Below are positions 30,366-36,562 of a DNA stretch of 36,562 bases, in pieces. This DNA is from Streptomyces sp. AcH 505 (GTDB taxonomy: Bacteria; Actinomycetota; Actinomycetes; Streptomycetales; Streptomycetaceae). A program made the position numbers and the translations under genes. Within the stretch, counting starts at the first letter, position 1, and each line of letters opens with the position of its first letter. Where the stretch lies: assembly GCF_000818175.1 (NCBI RefSeq), contig NZ_JTIY01000002.1:1-36562 (forward strand), written 5' to 3'. Under the pieces are notes generated by a model. It searched no databases and was not told the origin of the DNA. It saw only the letters and a program-made list of their open reading frames with translations.

Positions 30366-33169
30366 GGTGTGTCCTCCTCATGGAGACCGGCGGGCGGTCG
30401 CTCCGCCGGAGAGAATGCCGCGGTGAAGTGGTAGGCCCCCGAAGCCACCCGGTAGTGGGCGTGGCCGGGGCCCGTACCGATCAGGGCGGCGTGGCCGCTG
30501 TCGCCCGGCGCCGCTTCGGCTTCGCGCACCGAGCCGGGATCGGTGGTGGGGACGAACACGTCAGCGGTGGCACCCGGCGGCACCTGCACCCGCAGGCTGA
30601 GACCGTCGCCCCTGCGCCGCCAGCCGGCCGCCACGGTGCCGCGCGCCGACTCGTAGCGGGCGCTCGCGTAGGTGAGGGCGCCGGGCTCGGGCCGTACTCG
30701 CAGCCGCCGGTAGGCGACGGAGTCCTCGGCCTGGTCCACACCGGCGACGCCCCGGTACAGCCATTCGCCGATGGAGCCGAGCGCGTAGTGGTTGAAGGAG
30801 TTCATCGCCGGTGCCCGGAAGCCGCCGTCGGGCGTCCAGCCGTCCCACCGCTCCCAGATGGTGGTGGCACCGTGCCGCAGTGGGAACAGCCACGACGGCA
30901 CTTTCGTGCGGCGCAGCAGCGCGTGGGCCAGATCGGCGCGCCCGTACGCGTCGAGCACGGGCGCCGCGAGCGCCACACCGACGAAGCCCGTCTGCAGAGC
31001 GGGTCCCGCCGCCTCGACCAGTTCGGCGAGGCGCTTCGCGGCGCCTTCGGTGAGGTGGTCGGGCAGCAGGCCGAAGGCGAGCGAGACCAGATAGCCGGTC
31101 TGCGTGTCACCGGCCACCCGCAACCGCCGTTCGCAGTCCGTGCCTTCCGGGCCCTCGACGGTGACGAAGCGCTCGACGAACGCGGACCTGATCGCCGCGG
31201 CCAGCCGGTGGTGCGCCTCCGCCACGTCGTGCCGTCCCAGCGCGTCGGCCGCCAGCGCCGTGAGCCGGGCGCTGTGCGCGAAGTAGGCGGTGGCGATGAC
31301 CTCGCGCGGGGTGGGCGTGCCGGGGGCGAGCCAGTCGGAGAAGTGCGGGCCCACCCGGTGGCGCCAGATCAGATCGGGGTTGTGCCGGTGGATCAGGGCG
31401 ACCCAGCCGCGCATGCCGTCCAGCGCGCGGGAGAGGAACCGCGGGTCACCGTAGGTCCGGTAGAGGTGCCACGGCACGATCACCCCGGCGTCGCCCCAGC
31501 CCGGCGCCCCTTCGTCGGCGACACCCGCGAGGCGCGGCGCCACGTTCGTGAAGCCGCCCTCGGGCGTGCGGGCGTCGTCCACGTCGCGCAGCCACTTGGT
31601 GAAGAAGGCCGCCACATCGGCGTTGAGGGCGGCCGTGGGAAGGAAGACCTGCGCGTCGGCCAGCCAGCCGAGCCGCTCGTCACGCTGCGGGCAGTCGGTC
31701 GGCACACTGACGAAGTTGGAGCGCTGCCCCCACTCCACACACGCGTGGAGCCGGCGGATGTCAGGATCCGAGCAGTCGAAGGAACCGGCCCAGGGGGTGT
31801 CGCTGTGCAGTGCGACAGCCACCACGTCGTCGCCGCTCAGCGCCGGTACGCCGGTGATCTCCGCGTAACGGAAGCCGTGGTACGTGAACTTCGGCTCGAA
31901 GTCGATGTGCCGGCGGCCGTCACCGATCAGTACGTCCGTCGCGGCGGCCGTGCGCAGATTGGCGGTGTACAGGCGCTGGTTCTCGTCCAGCACCTCGGCG
32001 TGCCGGACGACCACCCGGGCGCCGGCGGCGAGTCCGTCCACACCGAGCCGTACCCGCCCGGCGAGATTCTGGCCGAAGTCGACGATGTGCGTGTCCTGCG
32101 AGACACGGGTGACCGAGACGGGCCGTACCTCGGCCATGGCGCGTACGGGCTCGTCGACCGAGGCCACCAGCAGCCGGTGCTCCGCGTCGGTGATCCGGGC
32201 GGGCGACCAGTCCCGCGCGTCGAAGCCGGGCAGCTCCCAGCCGTCGACCGCGCGCCGCAGGTCGTGGCACTCACCCATCAGCAGATCGGCGTGCCGGATC
32301 GCGCCGGTGTGGGTGACCCAGCTGTCGTCGGTGACGACCGTGCTGACACTGCCGTCGGCGTGGGTCAGCTGGAGTTCGGCGATGAACTGCGGGAACGTGC
32401 CGTAGTGCGCGCCCGCCCTGCGCGGTTCGAAGCCGACGAACCCGCTCCACCAGCCGTCGGCGATCGTCGCGGCCAGGACGTTCTCACCCTGGCTGACCAG
32501 GTCGGTCACGTCGTACGTCTGGTACTGGACGCGGCGGGTGTAGTCGGTCCAGCCCGGGGCGAGTTCGGCGTCACCGACCCGGGCGCCGTTGAGCCGTACC
32601 TCGTACAGCCCGCGCGCGCTCACATAGAGCCTGGCCAGGACGAGCGGTGAGACGGCCGATCCGGAGAAGACCCGGCGCAGCAGCGGGCACGGGGCGAGAC
32701 CGTGGTCGTCCAGGGCGCGCTCGCCCTCGGTCGGCGCGTCCACCACGTCGACCGGGTCGGGGTTGTGCGTGATCCAGGAGGCCCGCCACACGGACTTGCC
32801 CGACTGGCCCGCCGCGCCCGACGGCATGGCGAGACCCGTCTCGAACCAGGACACGGCGTCCGCGGGGGCGCCGTCCGACGCCGACCAGACCTCGACCCGC
32901 CAGTGGTAGCGGGTGCGCGCCCGCAGGGCGGGGCCCGCGTACCCGGCGCCGATCGCCGACGAGTCATCGACCCGCCCGCTGTCCCAGTGGGGTTGCCCGC
33001 CGTCCGCCAGTGCCTCGGGCCGCTCGGCGACCCGTACCCGGTACGCGACGGGGTCGTCGCCGCGCCGGTCGGAGGCGAGCCGCCAGGAGAGCAGCGGAGC
33101 GGAGTCGTCGATTCCGAGCGGGGTGGTGCGGTGATCGCACCGCAGGGCATAGGGCCGCAGTGCGGACAC
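30362..33169 (-). CDS. GH78 alpha-L-rhamnosidase
   Basis: 935 residues from the GTG at 33169, which has GGGAGG eight bases upstream. The N-terminal part (about 1-330) is beta-sandwich and the catalytic (alpha/alpha)6 barrel follows. The GH78 hallmark DCPQRDERLGWLADAQVF contains the general-acid Glu of RDE, and HGATTIWERWDGW contains the general-base Glu. A C-terminal beta domain starts near VDQAEDSVAYRRLRVRP. It hydrolyses terminal alpha-L-rhamnosides. No signal peptide exists, so it acts on imported substrates. It is the first gene of the operon with transporter and GH106-like enzyme. A TTG farther upstream (33238) is in frame but lies on the promoter. Confidence 0.93.
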   Translation of the reverse strand: MSALRPYALRCDHRTTPLGIDDSAPLLSWRLASDRRGDDPVAYRVRVAERPEALADGGQPHWDSGRVDDSSAIGAGYAGPALRARTRYHWRVEVWSASDGAPADAVSWFETGLAMPSGAAGQSGKSVWRASWITHNPDPVDVVDAPTEGERALDDHGLAPCPLLRRVFSGSAVSPLVLARLYVSARGLYEVRLNGARVGDAELAPGWTDYTRRVQYQTYDVTDLVSQGENVLAATIADGWWSGFVGFEPRRAGAHYGTFPQFIAELQLTHADGSVSTVVTDDSWVTHTGAIRHADLLMGECHDLRRAVDGWELPGFDARDWSPARITDAEHRLLVASVDEPVRAMAEVRPVSVTRVSQDTHIVDFGQNLAGRVRLGVDGLAAGARVVVRHAEVLDENQRLYTANLRTAAATDVLIGDGRRHIDFEPKFTYHGFRYAEITGVPALSGDDVVAVALHSDTPWAGSFDCSDPDIRRLHACVEWGQRSNFVSVPTDCPQRDERLGWLADAQVFLPTAALNADVAAFFTKWLRDVDDARTPEGGFTNVAPRLAGVADEGAPGWGDAGVIVPWHLYRTYGDPRFLSRALDGMRGWVALIHRHNPDLIWRHRVGPHFSDWLAPGTPTPREVIATAYFAHSARLTALAADALGRHDVAEAHHRLAAAIRSAFVERFVTVEGPEGTDCERRLRVAGDTQTGYLVSLAFGLLPDHLTEGAAKRLAELVEAAGPALQTGFVGVALAAPVLDAYGRADLAHALLRRTKVPSWLFPLRHGATTIWERWDGWTPDGGFRAPAMNSFNHYALGSIGEWLYRGVAGVDQAEDSVAYRRLRVRPEPGALTYASARYESARGTVAAGWRRRGDGLSLRVQVPPGATADVFVPTTDPGSVREAEAAPGDSGHAALIGTGPGHAHYRVASGAYHFTAAFSPAERPPAGLHEEDTP

Positions 33170-33214
33170 AGGCAGGTCCTCCCTTCGCACCGGACCGGCG
33201 TGAAGATGATCATC

Positions 33215-33228
33215 ATTCAATGTGAAAA
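33215..33228. promoter_or_regulatory. Putative operator copy 1 in the GH78 promoter
   Basis: ATTCAATGTGAAAA sits between the proposed -35 and -10 boxes of the GH78 operon. Eleven of 14 bases match the copy at 33425-33438. A protein bound here would block the promoter, so a repressor site is likely. No regulator gene is adjacent; the DeoR protein at 19715 is one candidate. Confidence 0.45.
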
Positions 33229-33424
33229 CTAACGTCAATTCTGTGGCGTGGAGACTATGAGCCCCCCGCGAGCAGTGTCAAGGGTCGTGGCGGAGCGCCG
33301 ATTCGCTGCCCCTCATCGTGCCGGAACTCCCGCTGGGCGCGGCTTCGACCGGCCTTGCGGCGCGGCGGTACGACCCTTGTGGCGGATGATTTGTCCGTGA
33401 TATTCACTGCGTGATTACAACACG

Positions 33425-33438
33425 ATCAAACGTGAAAA
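33425..33438. promoter_or_regulatory. Putative operator copy 2, 210 bases upstream
   Basis: ATCAAACGTGAAAA matches 11 of 14 bases of the element at 33215 in the same orientation. The two start exactly 210 bases apart, close to 20 helical turns, so proteins bound at both could face each other in a loop. Flanking sequence is locally AT-rich. Confidence 0.4.
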
Positions 33439-33537
33439 TGCCCCGCGACCGATGTTCGACGCGCCGGGCGGGGGACCGGCCGACCGTCGTCGGAGGCGGG
33501 GCTGAAGTGGGTACGGGGACGGGCTAGTTGGCGCTGA

Positions 33538-34062
33538 TCAGCGCCCGGCGCGGCCGGTGTTGTAGGCGGCGACGAGCCATTCGGTCAGGGCGAGCGCGGC
33601 TCCCGGGTCGGCGCCGGCGATCAGCCGCACCACCGTGTCGTCGTCGGGGCCGACGGAATCCAGCGCGCCGGTACGGATCAGCGCCGAGCGCAGCGCGTTC
33701 TCGGCGTCGACCGTCTCGCTGCCGGCCCTCGCCGGGGCGGGGGCCGCCTTGGCCGGGGCCTCCGGGGTCTCCGGTGCCGATGCCGCCTGGGCCTGGGCCT
33801 TCGACTCCGCCGCTTCCCGGCCGGCCCGCGCGGTCAGTTCGCCCTGGACGAAGGGGTCGCTGTCCGGGTCGTAGGGACCGTCGTGATCGGCGAGCAGCTC
33901 CTCGATCCGCTCCCACTCGGCGATCTCGGCCGAGCCGCGCTCGTCGTCGGCCGGCCCGTCCGCTTCCTTGGCCTCGTCGAGCGCCGCCGCGACCTGATGG
34001 TGCGTCATACCCTGTGCGCGCTGCCGGACCGAGGCCCGGCCGGCCTTCTGTGAGCTGCTCAT
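33538..34062 (-). CDS. Acidic/Ala-rich hypothetical protein
   Basis: 174 residues. The N-terminus is basic and Gln/His-containing (RQRAQGMTHHQVAAALDEAK), followed by an acidic segment (EIAEWERIEELLADHDGPYD), an Ala/Pro/Lys-rich linker at about 85-110, and a more ordered C-terminal helical part (VVRLIAGADPGAALALTEWL). No known domain or signal peptide is recognised, and I cannot assign a function. It is divergent from the Asp23 gene with 157 bases between. The ATG at 34062 lacks a clear Shine-Dalgarno. An alternative frame on this strand has the Arg/Gly-rich look of an artefact. Confidence 0.6.
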   Translation of the reverse strand: MSSSQKAGRASVRQRAQGMTHHQVAAALDEAKEADGPADDERGSAEIAEWERIEELLADHDGPYDPDSDPFVQGELTARAGREAAESKAQAQAASAPETPEAPAKAAPAPARAGSETVDAENALRSALIRTGALDSVGPDDDTVVRLIAGADPGAALALTEWLVAAYNTGRAGR

Positions 34063-34219
34063 TCGGCACAGCCTACGCGCGCCTCCACGGCTCCGGCACG
34101 GGGATATCGGTGTGACGGAGAGGTACCGGACGGTCACGCTCCCGCACCCGAATGGCGGCCCCCGGGCAACGCGCGCATGGTGGGAAGGGGGAAGTCCGCT
34201 TCGAGAGGGAGAAATCCTC

Positions 34220-34663
34220 ATGGCATCCGACGGATCCACAATGACCGTCTCCAGCAACAAGAACGGCACGGTCAAGGGCAAGACCACGATCGCCGACTCG
34301 GTCGTCTCGACCATCGCCGGCATAGCGACCCGTGAGACCTCCGGGGTGTACGCCATGGGCGGCGGCGCGTCCCGCGCGCTGGGTGCGGTACGCGGGCGCA
34401 TGGGCTCCGACGACCTGACGCGGGGCGTCAAGGTCGAGGTGGGCGAGAAGCAGACGGCGATCGACCTCACGGTGGTGGTCGAGTACGGCACCCCCATCGC
34501 GAAGGCGGCGGAGGACATCCAGTCCGGTGTGTCCGACGCCGTGGAGAGCATGACGGGGCTCGAAGTGGCCGAGGTCAACATCAGTGTGCTGGACGTGCAC
34601 GTACCGGGGGAGGACGACGAGAACGACGACGACCGCGACTCCGACACGTCGCGCCTGCGCTGA
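34220..34663 (+). CDS. Asp23/Gls24 family envelope stress protein
   Basis: 147 residues. The Asp23 domain is clear: TTIADSVVSTIAGIATRETS near the start, then GVKVEVGEKQTAIDLTVVVE, YGTPIAKAAEDIQSGVSDAV, and a final GLEVAEVNISVLDVHVP. A short acidic C-terminal tail follows. Members associate with the inner face of the membrane, typically through a partner protein, and respond to alkaline or envelope stress. Streptomyces copies usually occur in a cluster with other Asp23 and membrane proteins; here it stands alone between unrelated genes. The ATG at 34220 has AGGGAG upstream. A stem-loop follows at 34669-34701. Confidence 0.88.
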   Translation: MASDGSTMTVSSNKNGTVKGKTTIADSVVSTIAGIATRETSGVYAMGGGASRALGAVRGRMGSDDLTRGVKVEVGEKQTAIDLTVVVEYGTPIAKAAEDIQSGVSDAVESMTGLEVAEVNISVLDVHVPGEDDENDDDRDSDTSRLR

Positions 34664-34668
34664 GCGGA

Positions 34669-34701
34669 CGGGGGCTGGTGGGTGACGGCCGCCAGTCCCC
34701 G
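34669..34701. terminator. Stem-loop between Asp23 gene and pntB
   Basis: Bases 34669-34681 and 34689-34701 pair over 13 positions, including two G-T wobbles, with a 7-base loop. It lies between the converging Asp23 and pntB genes and could stop both. A second, smaller hairpin (GGCCC/GGGCC near 34715-34728) follows. Confidence 0.5.
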
Positions 34702-34733
34702 CCCGTTCTTGGACGGCCCGTGCGGGCCCGTGC

Positions 34734-36140
34734 CTACAGCGTGCGCAGGATGTCCTCCACCCGCTCCTTCGCGTCGCCGAACAGCATCTGGCTGTTCTCG
34801 CGGAAGAACAGCGGGTTCTGGACGCCGGCGTACCCCGGGCTCATGGACCGCTTGAAGACGATCACGTTCTCCGCCTCCCACACCCGCAGCACCGGCATAC
34901 CGGCGATCGGGCTGCTTGGGTCCTCCAGGGCGGCCGGGTTGACGGTGTCGTTCGCGCCGATCACCAGCACCACCGCCGTGCCGGCGAAATCGTCGTTGAT
35001 CTCGTCCATCTCCAGCACGATGTCGTACGGCACCTTCGCCTCGGCCAGCAGCACGTTCATATGGCCGGGCAGCCGTCCCGCCACCGGATGGATCGCGAAC
35101 CGCACGTCGACCCCGCGCTCCCTGAGCTTGCGGGTCAGATCGGCGACGGGGAACTGCGCCTGCGCCACCGCCATGCCGTAGCCGGGCGCGATCACCACCG
35201 AGGTGGCGTTCTTCAGCAGGTCGACGGTGTCGGCGACACTGATCTCGCGGTGCTCGCCGTAGTCGGTGTCGTCACCGCCCGTCGCCTCGGCGCCGAAACC
35301 GCCCGCGATGACCGACAGGAACGAGCGGTTCATCGCCTGGCACATGATGTACGACAGATACGCACCGGACGAGCCGACCAGCGCGCCCGTGACGATCAGG
35401 AGATTGTTGTTCAGCAGGAAACCGGAAGCGGCGGCCGCCCAGCCCGAGTAGCTGTTGAGCATCGACACGACCACCGGCATGTCGCCGCCGCCGATCGAGG
35501 CGACCAGATGCCAGCCGAGCGCGAGCGCGACCGCCGTGACGGCGATGAGCAGCCCCAGGCTCGGGTGGATGACGAACGCGACGGTCAGCCCCACGAAGGC
35601 CGCCAGCGCACCGATGTTGAGCAGGTTCTTGCCGGGCAGCATCAGCGGCCGTGAGTTGATGCGCGCCGACAGCTTGAGGAAGGCGACGACGGACCCGGTG
35701 AGGGTGACGGCGCCGATGAACACACCGATGAACACCTCGGCATGGTGGATGCGCAGCAGATCGTGGGCGATCTCGATCTCGTGCGAGCCCTTCGACTCGA
35801 CGCCGAAGTAGCCGTCCCAGCCGACGAGTACGGCGGCGGCGCCGACGAAACTGTGCAGCAGCGCGATGAGTTCGGGCATGCCCGTCATCTCGACACTGCG
35901 TGCCCGCAGGATCCCGATGACCGCGCCGATGACCATGGCGACGACGATGAGCACGATGCCGGTGGCGGCGATGGACCGGGACGCCAGACCGATGGTGGCG
36001 GCCAGCGCGATGGTCATGCCGGAGATCCCGAAGACCACACCGGAGCGGGACGTCTCGTGTTTCGACAGCCCGGCGAGGCTCAGGACGAACAGCAGGGCGG
36101 CGACGATGTAGGCCGCTTGTGCGGCGGTTGCGGCAGTCAT
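34734..36140 (-). CDS. pntB: NAD(P) transhydrogenase subunit beta
   Basis: 468 residues, the standard PntB length. The N-terminal two-thirds are membrane helices forming the proton channel (several hydrophobic segments from [17 protein letters not shown] onward, with conserved His in [12 protein letters not shown]). The C-terminal NADP(H)-binding domain III has [39 protein letters not shown] and [20 protein letters not shown]. The complex transfers hydride from NADH to NADP+ driven by the proton gradient and is a main NADPH source, relevant to the P450 and reductive enzymes. It lies six bases after the alpha-subunit gene on the same strand. Confidence 0.97.
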   Translation of the reverse strand: MTAATAAQAAYIVAALLFVLSLAGLSKHETSRSGVVFGISGMTIALAATIGLASRSIAATGIVLIVVAMVIGAVIGILRARSVEMTGMPELIALLHSFVGAAAVLVGWDGYFGVESKGSHEIEIAHDLLRIHHAEVFIGVFIGAVTLTGSVVAFLKLSARINSRPLMLPGKNLLNIGALAAFVGLTVAFVIHPSLGLLIAVTAVALALGWHLVASIGGGDMPVVVSMLNSYSGWAAAASGFLLNNNLLIVTGALVGSSGAYLSYIMCQAMNRSFLSVIAGGFGAEATGGDDTDYGEHREISVADTVDLLKNATSVVIAPGYGMAVAQAQFPVADLTRKLRERGVDVRFAIHPVAGRLPGHMNVLLAEAKVPYDIVLEMDEINDDFAGTAVVLVIGANDTVNPAALEDPSSPIAGMPVLRVWEAENVIVFKRSMSPGYAGVQNPLFFRENSQMLFGDAKERVEDILRTL

Positions 36141-36146
36141 GGCGGC

Positions 36147-36562
36147 TCAGTCCTTCGAGAACATGCTGAGCATGCGTCGGGTCACGGCGAAACCGCCGAA
36201 GATATTGATACTGGCCAGCAGGATCGCGGCGAAGGACAACGCGGTGATGACGGTGTCCGCGCGCCCGATCTGCAGCAGCGCGCCCACCACGATGATCCCG
36301 GAGATCGCGTTCGTCACCGACATCAGCGGTGTGTGCAGGGCGTGGTGGACATGGCCGATGACGTAGTAGCCGATCACGATGGCCAGCACGAACACCGTGA
36401 AGTTGCCGATGAGCTGCGCGGGCGCGAACGCGGTGAGCAGGAACAGCAGCACCACACCCACCCCGGTGAGGGCGTACTTGCGGCGCGCCGTGAGCGGCTG
36501 CTTCTGCTCCCGTACGGCGGGCGGCGCGGCCGGCGCGGCGACGGCGGGCGCCGCCGACACCG
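36147..36562 (-). CDS. pntA: NAD(P) transhydrogenase subunit alpha, C-terminal part (cut by window)
   Basis: The visible 137 residues contain an Ala/Pro-rich linker (about 1-20), then three to four membrane helices ([67 protein letters not shown]) and end in MLSMFSKD. This is domain II of PntA. The linker normally follows the NAD(H)-binding domain I of a full-length alpha subunit, so the start lies beyond the window edge. Position 36560 reads as GTG but is not taken as a true start. pntB follows after six bases. Confidence 0.9.
   Translation of the reverse strand, partial: VSAAPAVAAPAAPPAVREQKQPLTARRKYALTGVGVVLLFLLTAFAPAQLIGNFTVFVLAIVIGYYVIGHVHHALHTPLMSVTNAISGIIVVGALLQIGRADTVITALSFAAILLASINIFGGFAVTRRMLSMFSKD

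Larger units (their letters stand above)
33169..33537. promoter_or_regulatory. Intergenic control region of the rhamnosidase operon
   Basis: About 370 bases without a credible gene. On the minus strand, TTGACG (33233-33238), an 18-base spacer and GATGAT make a plausible promoter about 35 bases before the GH78 start; GATGATCATC (33205-33214) is a perfect palindrome overlapping the -10 box. The AT-rich element at 33215-33228 falls in the spacer and recurs at 33425-33438. The rest (33240-33400) is GC-rich and shows nothing I can name. Confidence 0.55.

Noticed and set aside
33170..33238. N-terminal extension of the GH78 protein from a TTG at 33238
   Set aside because: No ribosome-binding site, and it would cover the likely promoter; the GTG at 33169 has GGGAGG eight bases upstream.
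33524..34069. Alternative 181-codon minus-strand frame at the acidic protein locus
   Set aside because: Arg/Gly-rich composition of a shifted frame; the chosen frame has acidic helices and ordered segments.
1..36562. CRISPR arrays, tRNA or rRNA genes, insertion sequences, riboswitches
   Set aside because: No regularly spaced repeats, cloverleaf sequences, transposase motifs or known aptamer patterns were recognised by reading; a covariance-model scan could still find weak RNA elements.

Overview
This is very GC-rich DNA with strong third-position GC bias. Spacing between genes is short, stop and start codons often overlap by four bases (ATGA or GTGA), GTG starts are common, and TTA codons are almost absent. 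With the gene content (CYP105-type P450 with 3Fe-4S ferredoxin, DUF3037/HipA-like pair, DUF664 DinB protein, sugar ABC importers without their own ATPase, apolipoprotein N-acyltransferase), this points to a chromosomal segment of Streptomyces or a close relative. I saw no rRNA, tRNA, CRISPR array, transposase, phage gene or replication origin.

Layout, left to right. (1) 1-2.2 kb: a membrane-anchored SpoIIE/PP2C phosphatase, a decayed Na+/Ca2+ antiporter fragment and a MarR regulator. (2) 2.3-5.1 kb: a self-contained P450 unit (3Fe-4S ferredoxin, CYP105-like P450, FAD ferredoxin reductase), divergent from the MarR gene across a palindromic AT-rich region. (3) 5.2-6.4 kb: a HipA-like kinase overlapping a DUF3037 gene. 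(4) 6.5-8.3 kb: two SDR genes behind a clear -35/-10 promoter with a TetR-like palindrome, closed by a 17-bp stem terminator. (5) 8.3-14 kb: housekeeping and small genes: ung, a TPR-like protein, a Pro-rich lipoprotein, a DinB-fold protein, a Gfo/Idh/MocA oxidoreductase overlapping lnt tail to tail, and an NTF2-like protein. (6) 14.2-16.06 kb: a previously unlisted micro-ORF coupled by ATGA to two tandem ATP-grasp genes, closed by a perfect 12-bp hairpin. (7) 16.1-17.3 kb: a secreted SGNH/GDSL esterase. (8) 17.3-23.07 kb: two divergent carbohydrate-kinase units: a ribulokinase-like FGGY kinase with a histidine phosphatase on the minus strand, and a DeoR regulator, 2-hydroxyacid dehydrogenase and second FGGY kinase on the plus strand. 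(9) 23.07-33.2 kb: one long minus-strand operon, GH78 rhamnosidase, solute-binding lipoprotein, two permeases and GH106-like rhamnosidase. (10) 33.5-36.56 kb: an unknown acidic protein, an Asp23/Gls24 protein, and pntB with the C-terminal end of pntA.

How they may work together. The operon in (9) looks like an import-then-cleave system: rhamnosylated oligosaccharides or glycosides would be captured by the Tat-exported lipoprotein, imported by the two permeases (the ATPase must be supplied elsewhere, as with MsiK in Streptomyces) and cut in the cytoplasm by two rhamnosidase families, neither of which has a signal peptide. The kinases, dehydrogenase and DeoR regulator next door could handle a released or co-imported sugar or polyol, but no RhaABD or dehydratase/aldolase gene is present, so the link is inference. 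The least explained part is the micro-ORF plus twin ATP-grasp unit, which has the architecture of a small peptide-ligase or unknown metabolite-ligase operon.
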